Shown one piece after another: positions 50,232 through 58,998 of a DNA stretch of 64,000 nucleotides (position 1 is its first letter; each line of letters opens with the position of its first letter). The stretch is taken from NCBI RefSeq assembly GCF_000425945.1, contig NZ_KE384481.1, forward strand, positions 186,001-250,000. Direction: 5' to 3'. The notes beneath the pieces were generated by a model that had not been told where the DNA came from, made no database searches, and worked only from the letters and a program-made list of their open reading frames with translations. The stretch comes from Candidatus Solirubrobacter pratensis. GTDB lineage: Bacteria; Actinomycetota; Thermoleophilia; Solirubrobacterales; Solirubrobacteraceae. The position numbers were made by a program, and so were the translations under genes.

Positions 50232-51155
50232 ATGGAGGCACGCATGCGCACCGCCCGCATCACCGTTCTCGCCGCGCTCGCGCTCGCACTGGCCGCGTGC
50301 GGCGGCGGCGGAGCCGCGACCAAGGCCCAGCACGCCGACGTCGAGGACACGCTGCTCGGGATCGACCAGGAGGGGGTCACGACCCGCCAGAGCCGCGTCG
50401 AGTCGGAGATCCGCGACTGCATGAAGGCGCAGGGCTTCGACTACGTGCCGGTGGACCCGGCCGCGCAGCGCGCCGCGATCACGGGCTCGGGCCGGCTCAG
50501 CGACGAGGACTTCATCAAGCAGTTCGGCTACGGCATCAGCACGTTCTGGGGCCGCGGCGGACCCCAGGCCGACCCGAACGCCCGCATCCGCGCGAGCCTG
50601 CCGCCGGCGGACCGGCGCGCCTATGACCGCGCGCTCTGGGGGGAGAACCGCGGCGCGACGTTCTCGCAGGCCGTCGACAGCGGCGATTTCACCAAGCTGG
50701 GCGGCTGCACGCGCAAGGCGACGACCGCCGTGTTCGGGGGCACGCGCGCGCTGACCGACCTGCAGACCAAGCTCGACCAGCTCGACGAGCGGATCCTGGA
50801 GGATCAGCGGATGGTCAAGGCCGTCGAGCACTGGACGCAGTGCATGGCCGGCCGCGGCTACCGCTACGAGGATCCCGACGACATCGACGGCGAGCTGCTC
50901 GACCGCATGGAGAAGATCGTCGGGCCGGTGCCCGGGCAGTTCGCGACCGGACCGGCGCCGGGCGAGAAGCCGCGGCCGTACAACCACGCGGCGCTCGCCA
51001 AGCTGCAGCGCGACGAGGTGGCGCTCGCGCGGGCCGACTACGCGTGCGAGCGCAAGAACATCACGCCCGTGGAATCGGTCGTGCGCCCACAGTACGAGGC
51101 GCGGTTCCGGCGCGACAATCAGGCGCTGATCCGGCAGATCAAGCCCGTGCGCTGA
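50232..51155 (+). CDS. Lipoprotein of unknown function encoded with the MacB-like unit
   Basis: This protein of about 303-307 aa has a signal MRTARITVLAALALALAACGGGG with a clear lipobox (LAAC); the ATG at 50244 fits this better than the one at 50232. The mature part is helical and charged, with four or five Cys spaced as in CMKAQGFDY, GGCTRKA, TQCMAGRGYRYE and YACERKN, a pattern of small secreted actinobacterial proteins with paired disulfides. Function unknown. It follows the permease by 3 bp, so it is part of the efflux operon and may present or sense the substrate. Confidence 0.82.
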   Translation: MEARMRTARITVLAALALALAACGGGGAATKAQHADVEDTLLGIDQEGVTTRQSRVESEIRDCMKAQGFDYVPVDPAAQRAAITGSGRLSDEDFIKQFGYGISTFWGRGGPQADPNARIRASLPPADRRAYDRALWGENRGATFSQAVDSGDFTKLGGCTRKATTAVFGGTRALTDLQTKLDQLDERILEDQRMVKAVEHWTQCMAGRGYRYEDPDDIDGELLDRMEKIVGPVPGQFATGPAPGEKPRPYNHAALAKLQRDEVALARADYACERKNITPVESVVRPQYEARFRRDNQALIRQIKPVR

Positions 51156-51156
51156 G

Positions 51157-52026
51157 CTACTCGGCCGGGAGCGTGCGGCCGTACACGCGCGCGTTGACCC
51201 TGTACGCGCGGCGATCGAGCGCAAGCACCCGCGCGCGCGCCCGCGCCAAGGCGGCCGGCCCCAGCCGCCTGACGCGGCGCAGCGCGAGCGACTCGCGCTC
51301 CTTGCCTCCGGCGAAGCCGACGCGGACGTTCCCGACGCCCCGCGCGTAGTACTTGCGCTCGTGCGCACCGTGTTCGGTGGGATTCCACTCGTCGGTGACG
51401 AGCACGTGGTCGTAGCAGCCGGCCGGCACGCAGGCGCGGCGTCCGGCGCCGAGCACCCTCGCCCGGTCGGCGAACTCGATCGCCGGGGCCCAGCCCTGGC
51501 GGTAGCTCGGCGTCCCGGCCCGCGGGCGCGCCGGCATGAGCACGCCCGCCGCGGCCCCGTCCAGGCCGGATATCCACGTGTCCGGCGCGCCCACGAGCCG
51601 GCCGCGGCGGCGCACCTCGGGATACTCGCCGACGTTCCAGACCGTGCCGGCGTCATCCTGCGCCTGGAACGCGAGCTCCTCCTCCAGCAGGCGCCCGGCG
51701 TTGATGTCACGGTCCCAGATCACAAGCGTGCGCACCCCGTCGATCACCTTCGTCACATCGGTCACGGTGAAGATCACGCGGTGACGGACGCGGCCCTCGC
51801 CCCGATTGGACCGTCCCACCAGAGTGAACTGCGTACCCGGAACCAATGGTGACCAGCGATTGTCGATACGCATCGGCGCCGAGAAGGCGGCGGCGTGGAA
51901 GTCGGTGTTCAACGGCGCCGGCGGCGGCGACGCCAGCGAGAGAGCCGCAAGCGGCAGGGCGGTGATCCCGAGCATGGTCCACGCAGCCTGCGCCCCGCCG
52001 GCGCTGTCGCCGTGCGTACCTGTCAC
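51157..52026 (-). CDS. Exported protein, paralogue of the lipoprotein at 43424-44158
   Basis: From GTG 52026 about 289 aa; ATG 51975 (MLGITALPLAALSLASPPPAPLN) is an alternative 17 codons later, and a TATGTT hexamer at 52034-52029 would favour it. The mature part shares blocks with the gene at 43424: SAPMRIDNRWSPLVPGTQFTL, AFQAQDDAGTVWNVGEYPEV, AAAGVLMPARPRAGTPSYRQG and YYARGVGNVRVGF. No lipobox is visible here. Its extra ~60 C-terminal residues are Arg/Ala-rich. It converges on the efflux-operon lipoprotein gene with a 1-bp gap. Function unknown. Confidence 0.75.
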   Translation of the reverse strand: MTGTHGDSAGGAQAAWTMLGITALPLAALSLASPPPAPLNTDFHAAAFSAPMRIDNRWSPLVPGTQFTLVGRSNRGEGRVRHRVIFTVTDVTKVIDGVRTLVIWDRDINAGRLLEEELAFQAQDDAGTVWNVGEYPEVRRRGRLVGAPDTWISGLDGAAAGVLMPARPRAGTPSYRQGWAPAIEFADRARVLGAGRRACVPAGCYDHVLVTDEWNPTEHGAHERKYYARGVGNVRVGFAGGKERESLALRRVRRLGPAALARARARVLALDRRAYRVNARVYGRTLPAE

Positions 52027-52105
52027 TAAACATACGGTGTTCACTCCGGCAACACGATCCAAAATCCCCGCAAATCGCGCAGGACACGCTGCCTTAAAAC
52101 GACCC

Positions 52106-52135
52106 TTGACCTCACGAGATTCGCAGGCGTACTCT
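52106..52135 (+). promoter_or_regulatory. Promoter of the RND pump operon
   Basis: TTGACC (52106-52111) and TACTCT (52130-52135) with an 18-bp spacer lie in the most AT-rich stretch nearby. The geometry is the same as at 46329-46358. The predicted transcript has a leader of roughly 70 nt. Confidence 0.6.
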
Positions 52136-52157
52136 AATCCCGCTCTAAGAGGAATCG

Positions 52158-52188
52158 AAGGTTCACTTCCGTGGGGGAAGTGAGCCTT
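52158..52188 (+). promoter_or_regulatory. Leader hairpin upstream of the RND pump operon
   Basis: A 13-bp stem with one G-U pair (arms 52158-52170 and 52176-52188) and a GTGGG loop sits in the predicted 5' leader, between the promoter and the start codon at 52213. It may be an attenuator, a protein-binding site or an mRNA stabiliser. UUUAU follows it, weakly terminator-like. Confidence 0.5.
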
Positions 52189-52212
52189 TATCGGAGCCGT
52201 ACATGAGGCGCG

Positions 52213-55200
52213 ATGCCCTGGATGCACGCATTCAGGGGTCGGGCACATCGCGCTGCCCTCGCTACCTGGTGCTTCACCGTGCGCTGGATCGTCGCCTCAT
52301 GCCTGAAATTCCGCCTGCTCGTCGTGCTCATCGCGGCCGGGCTGATGGTGTTCGGCGTCGCGCGGCTGCGTAACGCTCCCGCCGACGTCCTGCCGGAATA
52401 CACGCTTCCCTACGTCGAGATCCAGACGGAGAGCCTCGGGCTCTCGGCGGCCGAGGTGGAGCAGATGATCACGGTGCCGATGGAGCAGGACCTGCTCAAC
52501 GGCGTCGAGGGGGTAAAGACCATCCGCTCGGACTCGGTGCCCGGGCTGTCCTCGATCGTGCTCGTGTTCGACCGCGGCACGGATCTGCTGCGGGCGCGCC
52601 AGCTCGTGCAGGAGCGCGTGTCGCAGCCGCACGCGTTCCCGAGCGTCTCCAAGCCGCCGCTGATGCTGCAGCCGCGCTCGGCGACCGGCCGGGTGATGAT
52701 GATCGGGCTCTCGTCCAAGCGACTCTCCCCGATCCAGCTCTCGGTGCTCGCGCGCTGGACGGTGCGCCCGCGGCTGATGGGCGTGCCCGGCGTGGCCAAC
52801 GTCGCGATCTGGGGGCAGCGCGACCGCCAGCTGCAGGTGCTGGTCGACCCCGAGCGGTTGCGCGACCACGACGTCTCGCTCGCGCAGGTGATCCGGACCA
52901 CGGGCAACGCTCAGCTGGTCTCGTCGCTCAGCTTCCTCGACGCCTCGACGCCCGGCACCGGGGGCTTCGTGGACGGCCCGAATCAGCGGCTCGGCGTCCG
53001 CCATGTGCTCCCGTTCGGTGCACCAGACGACCTGGCCCAGGTGCCGATCGAGCGCACGTCCTACAAGCTCGGTGACGTCGCGCGCGTCGCCGAGGACCAC
53101 CAGCCGCTGATCGGCGACGCGGAGGTCGGCGAGCGCGACGGGCTGGTGCTCGTCGTCGAGAAGCTCCCCGGCACCGGCACGCTCGAGCTCACCCGCAGGC
53201 TCGACGAGGCGCTCGACGAGTTGCGCGCCGGGCTCACCGGGGTGCGGATCGACGCGACGGTGTTCCGGCCCGCGAGCTACGTCCACGACGCGATCGGCAA
53301 CCTCACGAAGGCCCTGCTGATCGCCGGCGCGCTCCTACTCGCCGCGCTCGCCCTGCTCCTGCGCGAGTGGCGCGCCGTGGTGGTCGGCCTCGTCGCGATG
53401 GCGCTCTCGCTGGTCGCCGCCGTGCTCGCCCTCGACCTCGGCGGCGGCACGATCAACGCACTCACGATCGCCGGACTCGTGATCGCGCTCGCGCTGGTCA
53501 TCGACGACGCCGTCAGCGGAACCGAGGACCTCCGGCGGCGCCTGAGCGGGCGCGAGCGCTCCGCCGCGGACACGATCTCCGAGGCGACGGTGGCGCTGCG
53601 CGGCCCGCTCGGCTACGCGACGCTGATCGTCCTGCTGGCGATGGCGCCGGTGTTCTTCATGCCGGGTCTCACGGGAGCGTTCCTGCATCCGATGGCGCTC
53701 GCTTACGGCGCGGCCGTGCTGGCATCGATGGTGGTCGCCCTGACGGTGACGCCGGCGCTCGCGCTGCTGCTGTACTCGCGCGCCTCGTCGTCCGGGGGCG
53801 AGCCGGCGCTCGGGCGGCGAATCCGCGACGGCTATGCCGCGGGGCTCGCCCGGATCATCCGCACCCCCCGCCCCGCGCTGCTGGCGCTGAGCGCGATCGC
53901 GCTGCTGGGCGTGGGGGCGCTCGCGCTGCTGCGCAGCTCGCTGCCGCCGGCCTTCCACGACCGCCAGCTGCTGGTCCACTGGAACGCCGCGTCGGGCACG
54001 TCGCTGCCCGAGATGAAGCGCATCACCGCGCGTGCCGGCAACGAGCTCGCGGCGCTCCCCGGAGTGGAGGACGTCGGCGCCCACGTCGGGCGCGCCGTGA
54101 CCGGCGACCAGGTCGTCGGCACCGGCTCCGGCGAGCTGTGGGTCAGGCTCGATCGCGGCGCCGACTACGACGCCGCGGTCGCGTCGGTGCGGCGCGTCGT
54201 GCGCAGCTACCCGGGTCTGCGCGGCGAGGTCGAGACCTACGAGCAGGACCGCACTGCGGGGGTCCTGCAGCCCCCGCACGAGACCGTCGACGTGCGCGTG
54301 TACGGCGAGGACTACGGCGTGATGCGCGCCAAGGCCGAGCAGCTGCGAGCGGCGATCGCCCATGTCGACGGCGTGCACGATCCGCGCGTGGTGCAGCAGG
54401 TGGAGCAGCCGTCGCTGCAGATCAGCGTGAACCTGAAGGACGCCCGCCGCCACGGGATCAAGCCGGGCGACGTGCGCCGCGCGGCCGCGGTGCTGATCTC
54501 CGGCATCGAGGTGGGCAACTTCTTCGAGCGCCAGAAGGTGTTCGACGTGGTGGTGCGCGGCGTCCCGGACGCCCGCCACAGCCTCACCAGCGCGCAGAAC
54601 CTCCTGCTCGACACGCCTGACGGGGACCACGTGCGCCTGCGCGACGTCGCCGACGTCAGCATCCGGCCGAGCCTGGCCGACATCCGCCACGAAGCCGTGT
54701 CGCGCTACGTGGACGTGCGCGCGGGCGTCGCCGGGCGCGATGCCGGTGCGGTGCGCCAGGACATCGAGCGGCGGATCGCCACCATGCCCTTCCCGCTCGA
54801 GTACCACGCCGAGCTGCTGCCCCCCGACCAGGACGCCGCGGGCAACCGCCCGGTCAGCCTGACGATCGCCGCCGCGATCGGCATCTTCCTGCTCCTCCAG
54901 GCGGCGTTCGCGAGCTGGCGGCTCGCGCTGCTGGTCTTCGCCACCGCGCCGGTGGGCCTCGTCGGCGGGCTGATCGTCGCGCTCATCGGCGGCCGGTTGT
55001 CGCTCGGCGAGCTGCTCGGGCTGTTCGCGCTGCTCGGCCTCGCCGTCCGCGCCGCGATCGTGCTGATCTGCCACCTGCAGCGCCTGCAGCGCGAGGCGGC
55101 GGAGCCGATCGGGCCCGACCTGGTCGTGCGCGGCGCCGCGGAGCGGCTGGCGCCCGTGCTGATGACGGTCGCCACGACGGCGCTCGCGCTCACGCCGCTG

Positions 55201-55413
55201 GTCGTGCTCGGCAACGTGCCGGGCAACGAGATCACGCACCCGATGGCGGCGGTGATCCTCGGCGGACTCGTGACCACGACGCTGTTCGCCGTCTTCATCG
55301 TGCCGGCGCTGTACCTGCACTTCGGGTCGGCCGGCGCGTCGTTCGCGTTCACCGAGACGAGCCCTACGGGGCTTCGCCCGGCGCTCAGGAGGAGGCCAGA
55401 TGCAGCCCACTAA
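52213..55413 (+). CDS. RND-family efflux pump, CzcA/CusA-like
   Basis: At 1066 aa it has the twelve-span RND design: TM1 (FRLLVVLIAAGLMVFGVARL), porter domain with VEIQTESLGLSAAEVEQMITVPMEQDLLNGVEGVKTIRSDS, TM2-6 (~355-530), the charged TM4 segment LVIDDAVSGTEDL, a second porter domain and TM8-12. The opening blocks are those of the heavy-metal efflux branch, although the CusA methionine relay was not checked residue by residue. ATG 52213 follows GAGG; a shorter start at GTG 52279 would match the paralogue at 55899 better. Exported ion unknown. Confidence 0.9.
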   Translation: MPWMHAFRGRAHRAALATWCFTVRWIVASCLKFRLLVVLIAAGLMVFGVARLRNAPADVLPEYTLPYVEIQTESLGLSAAEVEQMITVPMEQDLLNGVEGVKTIRSDSVPGLSSIVLVFDRGTDLLRARQLVQERVSQPHAFPSVSKPPLMLQPRSATGRVMMIGLSSKRLSPIQLSVLARWTVRPRLMGVPGVANVAIWGQRDRQLQVLVDPERLRDHDVSLAQVIRTTGNAQLVSSLSFLDASTPGTGGFVDGPNQRLGVRHVLPFGAPDDLAQVPIERTSYKLGDVARVAEDHQPLIGDAEVGERDGLVLVVEKLPGTGTLELTRRLDEALDELRAGLTGVRIDATVFRPASYVHDAIGNLTKALLIAGALLLAALALLLREWRAVVVGLVAMALSLVAAVLALDLGGGTINALTIAGLVIALALVIDDAVSGTEDLRRRLSGRERSAADTISEATVALRGPLGYATLIVLLAMAPVFFMPGLTGAFLHPMALAYGAAVLASMVVALTVTPALALLLYSRASSSGGEPALGRRIRDGYAAGLARIIRTPRPALLALSAIALLGVGALALLRSSLPPAFHDRQLLVHWNAASGTSLPEMKRITARAGNELAALPGVEDVGAHVGRAVTGDQVVGTGSGELWVRLDRGADYDAAVASVRRVVRSYPGLRGEVETYEQDRTAGVLQPPHETVDVRVYGEDYGVMRAKAEQLRAAIAHVDGVHDPRVVQQVEQPSLQISVNLKDARRHGIKPGDVRRAAAVLISGIEVGNFFERQKVFDVVVRGVPDARHSLTSAQNLLLDTPDGDHVRLRDVADVSIRPSLADIRHEAVSRYVDVRAGVAGRDAGAVRQDIERRIATMPFPLEYHAELLPPDQDAAGNRPVSLTIAAAIGIFLLLQAAFASWRLALLVFATAPVGLVGGLIVALIGGRLSLGELLGLFALLGLAVRAAIVLICHLQRLQREAAEPIGPDLVVRGAAERLAPVLMTVATTALALTPLVVLGNVPGNEITHPMAAVILGGLVTTTLFAVFIVPALYLHFGSAGASFAFTETSPTGLRPALRRRPDAAH

Positions 55414-55876
55414 GCAGCACCACCTGCCGGCGTTCCCCGTGGCCGTAGCCGTCTTCGTCGTCGCGGGTGCGCTGATCGGCGCCGTCCTGCTCGCCCGCGG
55501 CGGCAGCAGCCCCGCGGCCTCCTCGCCCGACGAGCAGCCGGTCAAGGTCTCCAAGATCGACGGCACGAGCCTCTCGCGGATCGTGCTGTCGAAGGCCGCC
55601 GCGGGGCGGCTCGGGGTCCAGACCGCCGTGGTCACCGCCCCGCCGGGCGATGCCGCACGCAAGGTCGTCCCGTACGGGGCGGTGCTCTACGACCCGGACG
55701 GCAAGACGTTCGTATACAAGAGCACGTCTCCGCTGACCTACGTCCGCAGCCCGATCGCCGTCAGCTCGATCGCGGGCGATCGGGCGATCCTCGACGCCGG
55801 GCCTGCGGCGGGTACCGCCGTGGTGACCGTCGGCGCCGCCGAGCTGCTCGGCGCGGAATACGGCGTCGAAGAGTGA
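55400..55876 (+). CDS. Small adaptor-like membrane-anchored protein between two RND pumps
   Basis: The 158-aa protein has an N-terminal anchor (FPVAVAVFVVAGALIGAVLLARGG), a linker and a compact beta domain. LSKAAAGRLGVQTAVVTAPPG, VPYGAVLYDPDGKTFVYKS and VGAAELLGAEYGVEE resemble the membrane-proximal and C-terminal parts of CusB/HlyD adaptors. The coiled-coil hairpin and lipoyl halves are absent, so it is about one third of normal adaptor size. AGGAGGAGG precedes the ATG, and it overlaps the first pump gene by 14 bp. Confidence 0.82.
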   Translation: MQPTKQHHLPAFPVAVAVFVVAGALIGAVLLARGGSSPAASSPDEQPVKVSKIDGTSLSRIVLSKAAAGRLGVQTAVVTAPPGDAARKVVPYGAVLYDPDGKTFVYKSTSPLTYVRSPIAVSSIAGDRAILDAGPAAGTAVVTVGAAELLGAEYGVEE

Positions 55877-55898
55877 CGGAACGCGGGCGCGTGCCGCC

Positions 55899-58800
55899 AT
55901 GCGCTGGATCGTCGGATCGAGCCTGAGGTTCCGCTTCCTGGTCGTCGCCGCGGCCGCGGCGCTGGTCTTCTTCGGCACCAAGGAGCTCGGCCACCAGAAG
56001 GTCGACGTCTTCCCAGAGTTCGCGCCGACCCGCGTCGAGATCCAGACCGCATGCCTCGGGCTGTCCGCCTCGGAGGTGGAGGAACTCGTGACCGTCCCGC
56101 TCGAGGACGCCCTCAACGGCGTGCCCGGCGTCGACACCGTCCGCTCGGAGTCGGTCTCGCAGCTGTCGTCGATCACCCTGCTGTTCAAGAAGGGGACGGA
56201 TCTCCTCGAGGCGCGCCAAGGCGTGCAGGAGCGCCTGCACGCCGTTGCGCCGACGCTGCCGACGTGGGCCGCGCCGCCGTTCCTGATGCAGCCGCTGTCC
56301 TCGACCAGCCGGATCATGAAGATCGGGCTCAGCTCGAAGCAGCTGTCGCTGATGGACCTGTCGCTGACCGCGTACTGGAAGATCAGGGCGCGCTTGCTGC
56401 GCGTGCCGGGCGTCTCGAACGTCGCGATCTGGGGCGAGCGGCTCAAGCAGTTGCAGGTGCAGGTCGAGCCTCGGCGCATGCAGGCCCAGCACGTCTCGCT
56501 CGACCACGTCATGGAGGTCACCGCCAACGCGCTGGACGCGGGGCTCCTGCAGTTCTCCGAGGGCTCGCTGGTCGGGCGCGGCGGGTTCGTCGAGACGCCC
56601 AACCAGCGGCTCAGCGCGGAGCACGCGCTGCCGATCGTCACACCGGGCGATCTCGCCCAGGTCCCGCTCGCCGAGCGCGGCGACCGGCACATCCGCGTCG
56701 GCGACGTGGCGCGCGTGGCGTTCGACCACCAGCCGCTGATCGGCGACGCGGTCGTCAACGACGGGCCCGGCCTGCTGATGGTGGTCGAGAAGTTCCCCGG
56801 CGCGAACACGCTCGACGTCACCCGCGGCGTGGACCGCGCGCTGGCGGCCCTGAAGCCCGGCCTGCCCGGCGTGCAGATCGAGTCGACGATCTTCCGGCCG
56901 GCCTCGTTCATCGAGATGGCCATCGACAACCTCACGCGCGCGCTGCTGATCGGCTGCGCGCTCGTGGTGCTCGTGCTGATCGCCTTCCTGTTCGAGTGGC
57001 GCGCCGCGTTCATCAGCCTCGTCGCCATCCCACTGTCGCTGATCGCGGCGGCGATCGTGCTCGACCTGCGCGGCGCGACGATCAACACCATGGTCCTCGC
57101 CGGCTTCGCCGTGGCGGTCGGCGTGGTCGTCGACGACGCGATCATCGACATGGAGAACATCGTCCGGCGGATCCGCGTCGGACGGGCGGAGGGCACCCGG
57201 ATGCCGATCGCCCGCACGATCCTGGAGGCATCGCTGGAGGTGCGCGGCGCGATCCTCTACGCGACGCTGATCAACGTCGTTGCGGTGCTGCCGGTCGTGT
57301 TCCTCGGCGGCCTCTCAGGCGCGTTCTTCCAGCCGCTCGCGCTCTCCTACGCGCTGGCGGTGCTGGCCTCGATGGTGGTGGCGCTGACCGTGACGCCTGC
57401 GCTCAGCCTGGTCCTGCTCTCGCGCGGGCGGCTGCGACAGGTCGAGCCGCCACTCGTACGCGGGCTCAAGCGGGTCTATACGGCGCTGCTGGCGCGGGTG
57501 ATCCGCGGGCCAGGCCCGGCGTACGCCGCCGTCGGCGTGGCCGCGTTGCTGGCGCTGCTCGTGCTCCCCGGCCTCGGACAGTCGCTGTTTCCGACCTTCA
57601 AGGAGCGCGACTTCCTCATGCATTGGGTGACCAAGCCCGGCACGTCGATGCAGGAGGAGACCCGGATCGTGACCCGCGCCGGCCGCGAGCTGCGCACGGT
57701 GCCGGGCGTGCGTGACTTCGGCTCGCACATCGGGCAGGCGTTCCTCGGGGAGGAGGTGGCCGGCTCGAACTTCGGCGAGAACTGGATCAGCGTCGATCGC
57801 AAGGCCGACTACGACGACACCGTCGCCTCGATCGAGGCGACCGTCGAGGGCTACCCGGGGCTCTTCCGCGACGTGCAGACCTATCTGCGCGAGCGCATCG
57901 ACGAGGTGCTCTCGGGCGGCCACGAGGCGATCGTCGTGCGCATCTCCGGCGACGACCTGGGGGTGCTGCGCCGGCAGGCGGACCGCGTGACGAAGGCGCT
58001 GTCGGGGATCAAGGGCATCGTGGAGCTGCATGGCGACCTGCAGGAGGACATCCCGCAGCTCGACGTCCAGGTGAACCTCGCAAAGGCGCGCCGCTACGGG
58101 CTCAAGCCGGGGGACGTCCGCCGCGCGGCGGCGACGCTGGTGGCGACCGAGGAGGTCGGGGACGTCTTCCAGGCCGGCAAGGCCTACGACGTGCACGTCG
58201 GCAGCGCGCCCGCGGCGCGGCGTGACGTTCAGGACATTCGCGCGCTGCCGATCGACACGCCGGCCGGCGGGCACGTGCGCCTCGACGAGGTCGCCCGTGT
58301 CGCGATCAAGCCCACCCCGAATGTGATCTCGCGCGAGAACGCGACGCGGCGCATCGACGTCGGCGCCAACGTGGCCGAGCGCGACCTCGGCTCGGTCACG
58401 CGCGACGTCGAGCGGCGCCTGGGCGCGGTGCCGTTCCCGCTCGGCTACCACGCCGAGGTGCTCGGTGAGGCGGCAGAGCGGCGCGCCGTGGATCGGCGGC
58501 TGCTCGGCCTCGCGATCGTCGCCGGGCTCACCGTCTTCCTGCTGCTGCAGGCGGCCTTCAGCAGCTGGCGCCTCGCCACGCTGTTCTTCCTGACGCTGCC
58601 GATGGCGCTGGTGGGCGGGCTGCTGGCGGCCTGGGCCGGTGTGGGCGTGATCTCGCTCGGCGCGCTGGTCGGCTTCTTCACCGTGCTAGGGATCGCCGCC
58701 CGCAACGGCATCCTGATGATCACCCACTTCCAGCACCTCGAGCGCCACGAGGGCGAGGAGCTCGGCCCCGCACTGGTCCTGCGCGGCGCGCGCGAGCGGC

Positions 58801-58997
58801 TCGCGCCGATCCTCATGACCGCCTCGGCGACCGGCCTCGCGCTCTTCCCGCTGGTGCTGTTCGGCGACATCCCCGGCCACGAGATCGAGCATCCGATGGC
58901 GGTCGTGATCGTCGGCGGGCTGATCACCTCGACGCTGCTGAACCTGTTCGTGGTCCCGGCGCTCTACCTGCGCTTCGCCCGTCCACAGCAGCGCTGA
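55899..58997 (+). CDS. RND-family efflux pump, CzcA/CusA-like (second copy)
   Basis: This 1032-aa protein is paralogous to the pump at 52213 over its length: MRWIVGSSLRFRFLVVAAAAALVFFGTKEL, VEIQTACLGLSASEVEELVTVPLEDALNGVPGVDTVRSES, AVGVVVDDAIIDMENIVRRI in TM4 and the repeated half with IAARNGILMITHFQHLE. The TM4 acidic pair DD and the following E are those of the heavy-metal branch. Two different pumps in one operon suggest a heteromeric trimer or two substrates; in a single-membrane cell they would export from membrane or cytosol to the wall. Confidence 0.92.
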   Translation: MRWIVGSSLRFRFLVVAAAAALVFFGTKELGHQKVDVFPEFAPTRVEIQTACLGLSASEVEELVTVPLEDALNGVPGVDTVRSESVSQLSSITLLFKKGTDLLEARQGVQERLHAVAPTLPTWAAPPFLMQPLSSTSRIMKIGLSSKQLSLMDLSLTAYWKIRARLLRVPGVSNVAIWGERLKQLQVQVEPRRMQAQHVSLDHVMEVTANALDAGLLQFSEGSLVGRGGFVETPNQRLSAEHALPIVTPGDLAQVPLAERGDRHIRVGDVARVAFDHQPLIGDAVVNDGPGLLMVVEKFPGANTLDVTRGVDRALAALKPGLPGVQIESTIFRPASFIEMAIDNLTRALLIGCALVVLVLIAFLFEWRAAFISLVAIPLSLIAAAIVLDLRGATINTMVLAGFAVAVGVVVDDAIIDMENIVRRIRVGRAEGTRMPIARTILEASLEVRGAILYATLINVVAVLPVVFLGGLSGAFFQPLALSYALAVLASMVVALTVTPALSLVLLSRGRLRQVEPPLVRGLKRVYTALLARVIRGPGPAYAAVGVAALLALLVLPGLGQSLFPTFKERDFLMHWVTKPGTSMQEETRIVTRAGRELRTVPGVRDFGSHIGQAFLGEEVAGSNFGENWISVDRKADYDDTVASIEATVEGYPGLFRDVQTYLRERIDEVLSGGHEAIVVRISGDDLGVLRRQADRVTKALSGIKGIVELHGDLQEDIPQLDVQVNLAKARRYGLKPGDVRRAAATLVATEEVGDVFQAGKAYDVHVGSAPAARRDVQDIRALPIDTPAGGHVRLDEVARVAIKPTPNVISRENATRRIDVGANVAERDLGSVTRDVERRLGAVPFPLGYHAEVLGEAAERRAVDRRLLGLAIVAGLTVFLLLQAAFSSWRLATLFFLTLPMALVGGLLAAWAGVGVISLGALVGFFTVLGIAARNGILMITHFQHLERHEGEELGPALVLRGARERLAPILMTASATGLALFPLVLFGDIPGHEIEHPMAVVIVGGLITSTLLNLFVVPALYLRFARPQQR

Positions 58998-58998
58998 C

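Noticed and set aside
52027-52212. Candidate metal or amino acid riboswitch in the RND leader
   Set aside because: Only one simple hairpin is visible and no known riboswitch core could be recognised, so it is listed as a leader hairpin only.
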